Source of the DNA: Lewinella sp. JB7
Lineage (GTDB): Bacteria > Bacteroidota > Bacteroidia > Chitinophagales > Saprospiraceae
Direction: 5' to 3'
Assembly (NCBI RefSeq): GCF_024297185.1
Contig: NZ_JANCTD010000010.1
Location: 112,465-176,464, forward strand
DNA length: 64,000 nucleotides
The notes beneath the pieces were generated by a model. That model made no database searches. It saw nothing but the letters and a program-made list of their open reading frames with translations, and had not been told where the DNA came from. Positions 10,098 through 18,875 of this stretch are shown here, one piece after another. The stretch's first letter is position 1; each line of letters opens with the position of its first letter. The translations under genes and the position numbers were made by a program.

Positions 10098-10919
10098 TCA
10101 GCTATGATTGCGGTAGGCTTCGGTGATGCGATCGAGGAATACATCCTGATCCAGGGCCCAGTATTCGTTCGAAAAGATCTCCACCTCGTGGTACCCCCGG
10201 AACCCGGCGGCCTGAACCCAGGAGCGGATGAGGGGGACGTCGATGCACCCCTCCCCCATCAGTCCGCGGTCCAGCAGCATATCCGTCGTCGGCACCTTCC
10301 AGTCGCAGATGTGGAAGGCGTAGAGATTGTCGTGGTTCCCGCACCGCAAGATCTCCCCTTCCAGCTGGTCGTCCCACCAGAGGTGATACACATCGACGGC
10401 AATACCTACTTGTGGGTGGTCGATGGATTCGGTCATGTCGTTGGCCTGTCCGAGCGAGTTGATGGCCGACCGGGTATCGGCGTACATGGGATGCAGCGGC
10501 TCGATCGCCAGGCGCACGTTCTGGTCGGAAGCATGGTCGATCAGGGATTCTATGCCCGCCTGAATCTGCCGGCGGCTTTCGCTCAGTGACTGTTGCGGCT
10601 CGGCACCACAGACCAGCACCAGCAGCGGCGCGCCAATCGTTGCGGCTTCGTCAATGAGGCGACGGTTGTCATCGAGCGCCCGGGCCCGTTTTTCCGCGCT
10701 GCTGTGGGGGAAGAAGCCCCCGCGAACGTAGCTCACCACCTCCAGGGGGGAATCGGCGAGGATCCGCCCCGCCCGGGCAAACCCTACGGCTTCGGCCGCG
10801 TCCTGCCACACGCTGATCCCCCGGATGCCGGCGACGGCATACTTTTCCACGGCGGTCTCCAGCGACCAGGGTTTGGTCGTGATCGTGTGTACGCAGAGGT
10901 CGGAGAGGGTTCTGGGCAT
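10098..10919 (-). CDS. TIM-barrel sugar isomerase/epimerase (AP endonuclease 2 superfamily)
   Basis: 273 aa from the ATG at 10919 (a TTG at 10940 would overlap the upstream gene by 13 bp). The xylose-isomerase-like TIM barrel pattern shows metal-ligand positions: Glu in [11 protein letters not shown], Asp/His in [13 protein letters not shown], His in [10 protein letters not shown] and the terminal Glu in [12 protein letters not shown]. Such proteins isomerise or epimerise sugars or keto-acids. It sits 8 bp after the GH88-like gene and 22 bp before the dehydrogenase, so it is in the same operon. The specific substrate is not readable. Confidence 0.9.
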   Translation of the reverse strand: MPRTLSDLCVHTITTKPWSLETAVEKYAVAGIRGISVWQDAAEAVGFARAGRILADSPLEVVSYVRGGFFPHSSAEKRARALDDNRRLIDEAATIGAPLLVLVCGAEPQQSLSESRRQIQAGIESLIDHASDQNVRLAIEPLHPMYADTRSAINSLGQANDMTESIDHPQVGIAVDVYHLWWDDQLEGEILRCGNHDNLYAFHICDWKVPTTDMLLDRGLMGEGCIDVPLIRSWVQAAGFRGYHEVEIFSNEYWALDQDVFLDRITEAYRNHS

Positions 10920-10927
10920 GGCGGCGG

Positions 10928-12304
10928 TTAACGTACGCAATCGAAAAAGTGGTAATCCCGGCCTTCCAGCAACTTACCGGCGTACAGCACGGCTTCCCGG
11001 GCGTGGTAATCTCCCCACATACTCGACTCGCCGTAGGGGATCTTCGCGCCGTCGGGCACGTAATCCCATCCGTTCGGGCGGTGGTAAATGGAGTGCAGGA
11101 TCAGCCCCTGATGATCATCGTCGGTACTGAGGTAAGGCTCGTCCAGTAAAGTATTCAGCACGGTTAAGCCCGCCTGAAAGTAGGTTTTACCGGCTTCCGG
11201 ATCCCGCGATTCCAGGTAGCGGCCCAGTCGGAGTAAGCCTTGAGCACCGATCGCGGCGGCGGAACTGTCCACCGGCTCGAAGGCGTTGTAGGGGTCCGCG
11301 GGCTTCGCGGTATAGTCGCCCAGGCGGTGCAGTTTGGGAGCACCGGTGTCCCAGTACGGAATACCGTCCTCGGCGGTATGGGCGAGGTAGAAGTCGCAGG
11401 TGGCCCGGGCGGCGCGCAGGTACACCGCTTCGACCTCGGCAAAACCTCCGAAGGGTTCCAGCGCCGTGTCGTCGAGTCCGGACAAATACTCCAGCTGCTC
11501 CGGAAAACCGAGCATGGCCCAGGCGAGGCCGCGGGTCCAGGTCGTGAAGCCCGAGAAGCCTTGCTGGGCGTTCGGGCAGCGGAAATTGCCGTCGTTGGTG
11601 TTGAAGATGCTCTCGTGGGCGGTACGTCCCCATTCGTCGTAACTGTCGCGGCCCTCTCCGTAATACACGGCATAGCGGGCCGTTGCCAGACCGTGTTGGA
11701 CAGCGCGCTCGAGCAAGCTCGTAGTGCGGTCGTTGTCGCTCATAAGCTCGTGACCCAGTTCGTGGCTGACGACCAGGGCCCGCACCGTGCGGATGGTATC
11801 CACGAAGAGGGAATGCGGCCCGTTGAAGGAATAGAGGTACCCACCCCCGTCCGCGGTGTCCGTCCACCGGCGGGCCTGCACCGCGCCGCTGAGTTTGAGG
11901 GCCATTTCGTAGAAGTGCTTCTCCCAGTCGTTGCGGGGAAGTTTGCCCTGTCGCATCAGTCGCAGCAGATTGCCGTAGGTACTTACATTATTGAATCCGT
12001 GATCGTGAACGCCGAAGTGGCTCACGTGGCTGGCCATGCGGTCGACCGTACCCGCCCGTCCGTAGTCCAGAAACCGCACGTCGCCCGTGGCGTCGAACTG
12101 CAGGATCGCCGATCCGTACTGAAATCCCTGAGTCCACTCCGTCCAACCCCGGGTCGTGTACCGTCCGGCGGCCGTAAATACGGGGGTGCCCTGCCGGTCG
12201 TCGTAGTTATTCTCTATGGAGGTAATCTTCTTTCCAGAATGGTCCCAGAAATTGTCCATTTTGCCCCGTAGGTCTTCGAGGCGCAGGTTGGTGTTGGTGT
12301 GCAT
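10928..12304 (-). CDS. GH88-like unsaturated uronyl hydrolase
   Basis: 458 aa. An (alpha/alpha)6-barrel pattern of GH88/GH105 type is suggested by FTTWTRGLAWAMLGF (family: stWsRGqAWaiyG), IPYWDTGAP and the DSSAAAIGAQGLLRLG helix. These enzymes remove the 4,5-unsaturated uronic acid left at oligosaccharide ends by polysaccharide lyases. No signal peptide is seen, so it should act in the cytoplasm on imported oligosaccharides. It is the first gene of the leftward operon ending with the symporter. It is a little longer than typical GH88 and the exact GH family should be treated as probable. Confidence 0.8.
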   Translation of the reverse strand: MHTNTNLRLEDLRGKMDNFWDHSGKKITSIENNYDDRQGTPVFTAAGRYTTRGWTEWTQGFQYGSAILQFDATGDVRFLDYGRAGTVDRMASHVSHFGVHDHGFNNVSTYGNLLRLMRQGKLPRNDWEKHFYEMALKLSGAVQARRWTDTADGGGYLYSFNGPHSLFVDTIRTVRALVVSHELGHELMSDNDRTTSLLERAVQHGLATARYAVYYGEGRDSYDEWGRTAHESIFNTNDGNFRCPNAQQGFSGFTTWTRGLAWAMLGFPEQLEYLSGLDDTALEPFGGFAEVEAVYLRAARATCDFYLAHTAEDGIPYWDTGAPKLHRLGDYTAKPADPYNAFEPVDSSAAAIGAQGLLRLGRYLESRDPEAGKTYFQAGLTVLNTLLDEPYLSTDDDHQGLILHSIYHRPNGWDYVPDGAKIPYGESSMWGDYHAREAVLYAGKLLEGRDYHFFDCVR

Positions 12305-12400
12305 GAACGTCGGTGAGTGAGGGGCTAAAATAGCAATTGGTGGGTAAATCTTTCGTTTTACCGTATTTGATTTGGATTAAATGCACTCCCGGAAAAACAA

Positions 12401-12430
12401 AAGCCCCCCGATCCGTGAATCGGGGGGCTT
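12401..12430 (-). terminator. dnaK Rho-independent terminator
   Basis: A perfect 12-bp inverted repeat (AAGCCCCCCGAT / ATCGGGGGGCTT) with a 6-nt loop. On the minus strand it is followed by TTGTTTTTCC. It lies 31 bp past the dnaK stop and faces the right way for it. Confidence 0.92.
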
Positions 12431-12460
12431 AAATGTTTCGGCTAACGGAAACTTCGGGGC

Positions 12461-14383
12461 TTACTTCCCTTCCACTTCCTCGAATTCGACGTCCTGGACA
12501 TCGTCGGCGCCCTTAGCACCGGCATCTCCCTGGGCGTTGCCTTCGGCTCCGGCTCCGGCGTCGGCGGTAGGATTACCGTCCTGCTGTGCCTGGTACATAT
12601 CCTGGCTGGCGGCGTTCCAGGCGGCCGTGAGCGATTCCGTGGCGGCATCGATCTTCGCGATGTCTTCCGCTTTGTGGGCTTCCCGCAGGTCGTTCAGGCT
12701 CGTTTCGATCGCCGTCTTCTTCTCGGCGGGAATCTTTTCGCCAAACTCCTTGAGTTGCTTCTCGGTCTGGAAGACCAGCTGGTCGGCACCGTTCAGCTTC
12801 TCCACGCGCTCGCGGGCGGCCTTGTCGGCTTCCTCGTTGGCGGCGGCTTCGGCCTTCATGCGCTCGATGTCCTCCTTGTTAAGTCCGGTACCGGCTTCAA
12901 TCTTGATCGACTGTTCCTTACCGGTGCCCTTATCCTTGGCGGTTACGCTGAGGATACCGTTGGCGTCCATATCGAAGGTCACCTCGATCTGGGGTACGCC
13001 GCGGGGGGCGGGGGGAATGTCGCTCAGTACGAAGCGACCGATGGGGCGGTTATCCTTGGCCATCTGACGGGCACCCTGCAGGACGTGAATTTCCACGCTG
13101 GGCTGGTTGTCGCTGGCGGTGGAGTACACCTTGGATTTCTTCACGGGGATCGTGCTGTTGGACTCGATCACGGTGTCGAATACGCCGCCCATGGTCTCGA
13201 TACCGAGGCTCAGGGGCGTTACGTCGAGGAGCAGTACGTCCTGAACGTCACCGCTCAGTACACCTCCCTGGATGGCGGCGCCTACGGCAACCACTTCATC
13301 GGGGTTTACACTCTTGTTGGCCTTCTTGCCGAAGAACTTCTCGACGGCCTCCTGAATGGCAGGGATACGGGTGGAACCACCTACGAGAATTACCTCGTCG
13401 ATCTCGTCCTTGCTGATGCCGGCATCGTTCATGGCCTTCTCACAGGGCTTGAGCGTACGCTGGACCAGCTCGTCGGCGAGCTGCTCGAACTTAGCGCGGC
13501 TGATCTTGACGACCAGGTGCTTGGGTACGCCGTCGACGGCGGTGATATACGGCAGGTTCACTTCGGTCTCGGTCGTGCTGGACAGCTCGATCTTAGCCTT
13601 CTCGGCGGCTTCCTTGAGGCGCTGCAGGGCCATGGGATCCTTCTTCAGGTCCATATTCTCCTGCTTCTTGAACTCGTCGGCGAGGAAGTCGATCAGTACC
13701 CGGTCGAAGTCGTCACCACCGAGGTGGGTGTCACCGTTGGTGGATTTCACCTCAAACACGCCCTCTCCCAGATCCAGGATCGAGATGTCGAAAGTACCGC
13801 CACCGAGGTCGTATACCGCGATGGTCATGTCCTTACTCCGCTTGTCCAGTCCGTAGGCCAGGGCCGCAGCCGTGGGCTCGTTGATGATCCGTCGCACGTT
13901 AAGTCCGGCGACTTCACCGGCCTCCTTGGTGGCCTGACGCTGGGAGTCGTTGAAGTAGGCGGGTACCGTCACGACGGCTTCCGTCACTTCCTGTCCGAGG
14001 AAGTCCTCGGCGATCTTCTTCATTTTTTGCAGCACCATGGCGCTGATCTCCTGGGGCGTGTATTTACGTCCGTCGATCTCTACCTGGGCCAGTCCGTTGT
14101 CGCCCTTCACTACTTTATAGGCGCTGCGGTCCACTTCCGACTTCACTTCATCGAAGCGCTGTCCCATGTACCGCTTAATGGATGCGACCGTCCGCGTGGG
14201 GTTGGTAATGGCCTGGCGCTTCGCCGGCTCACCGATCTTGCGTTCTCCGGCATCCAGAAAAGCCACGATGGAGGGAGTGGTGTTGCGCCCTTCGTCGTTA
14301 TAGATCACGGTGGGCTCGTTGCCCTCCATTACCGCCACGCATGAGTTGGTCGTACCTAAGTCAATTCCGATAATCTTGCTCAT
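12461..14383 (-). CDS. dnaK: molecular chaperone DnaK (Hsp70)
   Basis: 640 aa, full length. The ATPase domain starts [18 protein letters not shown] and contains the phosphate loop [14 protein letters not shown] and [12 protein letters not shown]. It is followed by the beta-sandwich substrate domain and a Gly/Ala-rich disordered tail ending [10 protein letters not shown]. It refolds cytoplasmic proteins with DnaJ and GrpE, neither of which is next to it. It is monocistronic: its own terminator follows, and a near-perfect sigma-54 promoter lies upstream. That promoter is unusual for a heat-shock chaperone. Confidence 0.98.
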   Translation of the reverse strand: MSKIIGIDLGTTNSCVAVMEGNEPTVIYNDEGRNTTPSIVAFLDAGERKIGEPAKRQAITNPTRTVASIKRYMGQRFDEVKSEVDRSAYKVVKGDNGLAQVEIDGRKYTPQEISAMVLQKMKKIAEDFLGQEVTEAVVTVPAYFNDSQRQATKEAGEVAGLNVRRIINEPTAAALAYGLDKRSKDMTIAVYDLGGGTFDISILDLGEGVFEVKSTNGDTHLGGDDFDRVLIDFLADEFKKQENMDLKKDPMALQRLKEAAEKAKIELSSTTETEVNLPYITAVDGVPKHLVVKISRAKFEQLADELVQRTLKPCEKAMNDAGISKDEIDEVILVGGSTRIPAIQEAVEKFFGKKANKSVNPDEVVAVGAAIQGGVLSGDVQDVLLLDVTPLSLGIETMGGVFDTVIESNSTIPVKKSKVYSTASDNQPSVEIHVLQGARQMAKDNRPIGRFVLSDIPPAPRGVPQIEVTFDMDANGILSVTAKDKGTGKEQSIKIEAGTGLNKEDIERMKAEAAANEEADKAARERVEKLNGADQLVFQTEKQLKEFGEKIPAEKKTAIETSLNDLREAHKAEDIAKIDAATESLTAAWNAASQDMYQAQQDGNPTADAGAGAEGNAQGDAGAKGADDVQDVEFEEVEGK

Positions 14384-14431
14384 ACGAATATTTATTAATA
14401 GATGTTACTGACATGGTTGTCGGCCCGTATT

Positions 14432-14449
14432 GTGCAACCACCGTGCCAG
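14432..14449 (-). promoter_or_regulatory. sigma-54 (RpoN) -24/-12 promoter of dnaK
   Basis: The minus strand reads CTGGCACGGTGGTTGCAC, matching the RpoN consensus YTGGCACG-N4-TTGCW at every defined base. The start site would fall near 14421, giving a leader of about 38 nt before the dnaK ATG. Further upstream (14514-14526) the minus strand reads TGACATTTTGGCA, two TGRCA half-sites that could bind an activator. An imperfect inverted repeat (CTGACA-N4-TGTCGG) lies at 14408-14423 around the expected start site. Confidence 0.75.
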
Positions 14450-14453
14450 GGGG

Positions 14454-14469
14454 GCGGGGCCGCGGGAGC
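14454..14469 (+). repeat. dispersed GC-rich 16-mer, copy in dnaK/CHRD intergenic region
   Basis: GCGGGG-C-CGCGGGAGC. One of five copies of GCGGGG-N-CGCGGGAGC found by eye (others at 28993, 39570 on minus, 42712 and 47433 on minus), inside a wider set of at least twelve copies of the core CGCGGGAGC. Confidence 0.6.
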
Positions 14470-14545
14470 CGGGCAAGTTGGCAAGCCCAAACGCGCGGTA
14501 TTGCCGTTTGGGTTGCCAAAATGTCAGTACGCGATCAAATATTCG

Positions 14546-17500
14546 TCAGCGGACGATCACCCGCAATACGTCGATGAGGTGACCACCAGTATCCCGCAGG
14601 GTAAGGAAGTAGGTTCCGGCCGGATACCCGTCGGTCGCCACGCGATAGCGCTGCCCCCCGGGAGTCGATTCGACCGCCAGCTGCGTGCGTAGCTGTCCGA
14701 GTTGATTATGCACTTGCACCGTACCCCGGAAGGCCTGACGGGTCGTCACTTCGTAGTTTATGGCTTCTCCCACCGTCACCGGATTGGGGAAGGCGCTGGC
14801 CGCGAATCCCGCCGGGCGGTAATCGCGCGTTCCGACGATCCCGTCGCGGGTCAGGATGATGGTAGCCGCCGCGCCGGGCCGGTGGTTGCTGCCGTCGCTC
14901 GTGAGTACGCGGTGGTAGAGCGTCGTGGCCGAGTCGTTCTCGACGCCCGCTTGAGCCAGGAGCGTGTCCAGCGCCCCGTAGCTCGCGGAGAAGGAAGTGT
15001 CCCGCCCCGTGTTCGCGGCGTAAACCAAGTTGGTAAATGCCTCGTCCGTGGCTAACTGCCAAATGTACACGACGGTGTCGCCATCCGCGTCCATCGCGGA
15101 AGTGAAGGTGGCTTCGAAGGTCTGATTCGTATCGCCGGAAATGTCCAGGCTATCGGCTTCGGCCGGAGACAATATGTCCGAGGCGGCCGGAGCGAAGTTC
15201 GGTTCCACCAGCAGCTGGCCGCGGGCCTCCCCGCTGCGAACCATCGTCGTATGCACGTTCGCGTAGAGCAGGCCGGCGCGAAGATCATCAAGCTGTTCGG
15301 TCGTAAGGACGAAGGTGTTGCTATCGACCACGAAGGTTGCCGACTTCAGGTCGTCCGCGGGATCGGCGTTCAGTCCCATTTCAATGGGTCCGTTCTCCCC
15401 GGCGGGTGCCAGGTGGAGGTGTGCCCCGCCGGCCACGGAAGCATCGAAGTCCCCCTCCAGCATCGTGACGCTGCCGGAAATCCTGAGCGTACTATCGATC
15501 AATTCCAGCTTCAGTCCGCCGCGGGCGCTCGTTTCTACGTAGCCCGGCTCGTTAACGCCGGAGAAGGTGGTGTGGAAGTAACTTCCGGCCAGTGGGAGGA
15601 GCTGCCCGCGAATCGCTCCGCCCCGGTAGGCGGCCGTATGAACGTTGGCGTATATGCGGCGGTCGAGCATGGCCTCCAGACCGGCGGTGGTGAGGGATAG
15701 CCGGTTGCTGTCCGCCAGGATCTCTCCGCTCCGGTTGTCGTCTTCAATCTCGGTGTTGATCGCCGTTAAGATCCCCCCGTTACTTCCCGCAATCGCCTGG
15801 TGCAGGTGCATGCCGCCGGCCACGTCGGCGGCGAAGTCGCTGTCGAGGTCGGCAAAACTGCCCACCAGGATCACGGTCGAGTCGGTCACCTCGGCCGCCA
15901 CCAGCCCGTGGGCATCGGTCGGTACGCCTACCGGCTCGCTCGCTCCGGACAGGGGAGCCAGGAAGTAGCTCTCCGCTTCCGCCAGAAGGTTGCCGCGGAT
16001 CTCACCTCCCGGGTGATCGAGGGAGTGGATGTTCGCGTAGAAGAAGCGATCGTTCAGTGTGTCCGCGCGGCCACCGGAGAGGGTGAAAGTGTTATGGGCG
16101 GGCATAAAGACCCCCGCCGGCCCGTCACCCTCCGCTACGTCGGCGGCCAGTCGGTAGATTACCGGTCCGTTTTGTCCCGGATACCCGGCGTGCAGATGGG
16201 CACCGTTGGCGATGGCCCGGTTAAGGTCGCTCATCAGTTCCGTGAAGCTGCCGGTCACCGTCATCCGGCTTCCCATTTTTTCCACCTTCACCAGTCCGCG
16301 ACCGGTGGTGGAGACGGCGGGTACCTCCTGATTACCGTTCAGGAACGCCGTGAAGACGGCCTGACTTTCGGGGAGCATTTGCCCCCGAAGCTCCCCGGAA
16401 CGGTGAGCTTCGGTGTGTATGTTGAGGTACATGCCCCGGTCCAGGAGTTGGGTGCGCTGGGCTTCCGACAGCTCGTATTCATTGTCGACCAGGGAGAATA
16501 CCCCGCCCAGGGAATCCTCGTTGAGGGCCAACGTCAACGGAAAGGCCACGGGGCCGTTCATTCCGGCCATCCCGGGGTGTAAGTGAGCTCCCCCGCCGAT
16601 GGTGGTAGCCACGGGGCTGGTAATTTCCGCGAAACTACCTACCACGCGGAGGGTGGTACCGCTCAGGTGGGCCAGCACCTGTCCGGAGCCGGTACTCGTG
16701 ACCACAGGCCACTCGTTGGCTCCCGCGAGGTGCCCACGCAGGATCGCGTCGGCCGGCGGCAGTACCTGTCCCCGGAGTTCGCCTCCCGGATAGGCACCGC
16801 TGTGCACATTGGCGTACACCCGACCGTCGCGGAGCGCCTCCATCTGCTCTTCGGTGATCTCAATCGTGTTGTCGCTCGCGCGGAAGGTCCCGCTCCGTCG
16901 ATCTTCGTCCAGGGTGGGCGTCAGGGAAATCCGTACCGGACCGTTCTGTCCGGGGAGTCCGAAGTGAAGGTGCACCCCGCCGCTAATGCTGGTCGCCAGG
17001 GTATCGCTGAGGTCGTTAAAGGAGCCGGTTACGATCATCTCGTTCTCCTCCTCGTCCACCTGAAAGAGCAAAGCGCCGGCGGCCTCCGACATAACGGAAG
17101 GAACTTCGTTGCTTCCCAGCAAATTGGTGAAGTAGTGGGTGTACTCGTCCCGGAGCACCGCTCCCCGCAACTCCCCGCCGGGGTAGTTTTGGGAATGCAC
17201 GTTGACGTACAGTTCGCCCGGATCGAGTCCGGCAAGATCCTCCAGCGCGACGGTGTAGACGTTCGATTCAGCCGTGAGCGTCGCGCTCAGCGAATCCTCC
17301 GCCAGCGAGAGGGACAGGGGAATTACGACGCCCCCGTTCCGACCGGGGTACCCGATGTGCAGGTGGGCACCGCCATTCACCTCGGTGGCTACCGGTGAAC
17401 TCAGATTTTCAAAGGAGCCGGAAACCGTGACGCGCAGATCTTCGGAACCAACGGCGGCGAACTCTACCCGGACGGAACCGGTGGCGGCCGTCGCCACGGG

Positions 17501-17623
17501 CAGTACTTCCTGCTGGCCACTCAGCAGGGCGGTGCCGGAGGCGGGTATTTGCGCCGCTACAGGCACGGTGGCGAGGAGGAGGGAACATATAAAGAATAGG
17601 AGGGTAGTGGGTAGGTGTTGCAT
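14546..17623 (-). CDS. secreted protein with six CHRD domains and T9SS sorting domain
   Basis: About 1025 aa from the ATG at 17623, which directly precedes a signal peptide (hydrophobic run ending PVAAQ); an ATG-like extension to 17680 adds a poor leader. Six CHRD domains of about 130-140 aa follow one another, each opening near L-G-NEVP and closing with YVNVHS-YPGGELRGQ-type motifs. HLH residues (GGAHLH) recur in each. A Fn3/cadherin-like domain follows (about 850-930), then a C-terminal type A T9SS domain starting FPNPVTVGE and ending in basic-hydrophobic strands. It should be exported and anchored or released at the cell surface. CHRD function is not established. Confidence 0.9.
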   Translation of the reverse strand: MQHLPTTLLFFICSLLLATVPVAAQIPASGTALLSGQQEVLPVATAATGSVRVEFAAVGSEDLRVTVSGSFENLSSPVATEVNGGAHLHIGYPGRNGGVVIPLSLSLAEDSLSATLTAESNVYTVALEDLAGLDPGELYVNVHSQNYPGGELRGAVLRDEYTHYFTNLLGSNEVPSVMSEAAGALLFQVDEEENEMIVTGSFNDLSDTLATSISGGVHLHFGLPGQNGPVRISLTPTLDEDRRSGTFRASDNTIEITEEQMEALRDGRVYANVHSGAYPGGELRGQVLPPADAILRGHLAGANEWPVVTSTGSGQVLAHLSGTTLRVVGSFAEITSPVATTIGGGAHLHPGMAGMNGPVAFPLTLALNEDSLGGVFSLVDNEYELSEAQRTQLLDRGMYLNIHTEAHRSGELRGQMLPESQAVFTAFLNGNQEVPAVSTTGRGLVKVEKMGSRMTVTGSFTELMSDLNRAIANGAHLHAGYPGQNGPVIYRLAADVAEGDGPAGVFMPAHNTFTLSGGRADTLNDRFFYANIHSLDHPGGEIRGNLLAEAESYFLAPLSGASEPVGVPTDAHGLVAAEVTDSTVILVGSFADLDSDFAADVAGGMHLHQAIAGSNGGILTAINTEIEDDNRSGEILADSNRLSLTTAGLEAMLDRRIYANVHTAAYRGGAIRGQLLPLAGSYFHTTFSGVNEPGYVETSARGGLKLELIDSTLRISGSVTMLEGDFDASVAGGAHLHLAPAGENGPIEMGLNADPADDLKSATFVVDSNTFVLTTEQLDDLRAGLLYANVHTTMVRSGEARGQLLVEPNFAPAASDILSPAEADSLDISGDTNQTFEATFTSAMDADGDTVVYIWQLATDEAFTNLVYAANTGRDTSFSASYGALDTLLAQAGVENDSATTLYHRVLTSDGSNHRPGAAATIILTRDGIVGTRDYRPAGFAASAFPNPVTVGEAINYEVTTRQAFRGTVQVHNQLGQLRTQLAVESTPGGQRYRVATDGYPAGTYFLTLRDTGGHLIDVLRVIVR

Positions 17624-17809
17624 AGTGATTGGGTTGGTTATGGTCGCTCCGTCGTTCATCGCCGGGCAGCGGTGTATCAAGATAGGGATTGTTGACGGCA
17701 GTATGCCGAACGTTTTATCTGGCTTAGCGAACCTAGCGCAGTCAGGTTACCGAAATGGAACATATCCCCCCCGGGCATCCTTTATCTTCCGAACCACAAA
17801 TTCCCCCCC

Positions 17810-18820
17810 ATGCTGCCGCAACCCCAGGACACGACCGCCAATGACGTACCCGAACAGATCGATGTAAATCCCGGAGCTATCCTTGAAAAAATCGACAGCT
17901 GGGTGGATGGACTCATCCGGCTCGTCCCCAATATTCTGGTCGGCATCGTCGTACTGTTCATTTTCATCTTCGTGGCCCGTTTCGTCGCCCGCGCGTTCGA
18001 GCGACGAACGGCGGACAAGAATCGGGAGAACCTCGGCCGGGTTGCCGGCGGGTTCATCAAGTGGGTAATCTATCTCTTCGGCTTCCTCATCGCGGCGACC
18101 ATCGTGGTCCCGACCCTAAACCCCGGCGACCTTATCGCGGGTCTGGGCGTCAGTTCCGTAGCCATCGGCTTCGCCTTCAAGGACATTCTGCAGAACTGGC
18201 TCGCCGGATTGCTGATCCTGCTGCGGCAGCCCTTCAACATCGGCGACCAGATCGTAGTAAACGGCTACGAAGGCACCGTGGAACGCATCGAAACGCGGGC
18301 CACCATTATCAATCTGTACAACAACGAACGCGCCATCGTCCCCAATAGCGACGTGTACACGAACGCCGTGCGCGTCAAAACGGCCAACAAGCTTATCCGC
18401 TCGGAGTACGATGTGGGCGTCGGATACGGCGACGACATCCACCAGGCCACCGACGTAATCCGGAAAGCCGTCAGGAAGGTGGACGGCGTTGATCGCGAAA
18501 AGAACATCGATGTACTCACCTGGGACCTTGCCGCGAGTTGGGTAGCGATCAGGGTGCGTTGGTGGACGGACAGCCAGCGCGCCAATGTCGTTCAGGTGCA
18601 CGACCGCGTCCTAACCGCCATCAAGCTTGCGCTCGACGAAGCTAAAATCGATATGCCCTACGAAACCCACGTAAACCTGCTGCACGACCAAACCGAAGCG
18701 GTGGACGGCGACCGTAGCCAGCAGCGCGAGGGCTGGCCCGTTCCCCGGGAAGGCGAAGCCCCCAAGCCCCGCTGGAAAGTCACCGAGGCCGCAAAGGATG
18801 ATTCCGACGAGTCCGCTTGA
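17810..18820 (+). CDS. mechanosensitive ion channel MscS
   Basis: 336 aa. Three N-terminal helices (about 43-65, 85-105 and a TM3 containing VAIGFAFKDILQNWLAG) are followed by the beta-domain start NIGDQIVVNGYEGTVERI and the alpha/beta C-terminus. The TM3/beta junction is the pore-lining signature of MscS. The channel opens under membrane tension to release solutes during hypo-osmotic shock. A charged low-complexity tail of about 40 aa is extra compared with short MscS. It is flanked by convergent or divergent genes and so is probably monocistronic. Confidence 0.95.
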   Translation: MLPQPQDTTANDVPEQIDVNPGAILEKIDSWVDGLIRLVPNILVGIVVLFIFIFVARFVARAFERRTADKNRENLGRVAGGFIKWVIYLFGFLIAATIVVPTLNPGDLIAGLGVSSVAIGFAFKDILQNWLAGLLILLRQPFNIGDQIVVNGYEGTVERIETRATIINLYNNERAIVPNSDVYTNAVRVKTANKLIRSEYDVGVGYGDDIHQATDVIRKAVRKVDGVDREKNIDVLTWDLAASWVAIRVRWWTDSQRANVVQVHDRVLTAIKLALDEAKIDMPYETHVNLLHDQTEAVDGDRSQQREGWPVPREGEAPKPRWKVTEAAKDDSDESA

Positions 18821-18875
18821 CCCGTATACACTTGCTCCTGCGTCCCCGCCCGCAATGACCTGCCGGCTACCGTAG

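Noticed and set aside
10076..10144. Longer start for the Gfo/Idh/MocA gene
   Set aside because: It would overlap the upstream gene by 47 bp and adds residues not seen in the family.
12343..12365. Hairpin GGTAAA/TTTACC upstream of the GH88-like gene
   Set aside because: Short stem without a U-tract in a useful direction; not called.
12674..14344. Long frame antisense to dnaK
   Set aside because: A shadow of the biased dnaK codons. The same kind of antisense frame appears opposite the VCBS, CHRD and leuS genes.
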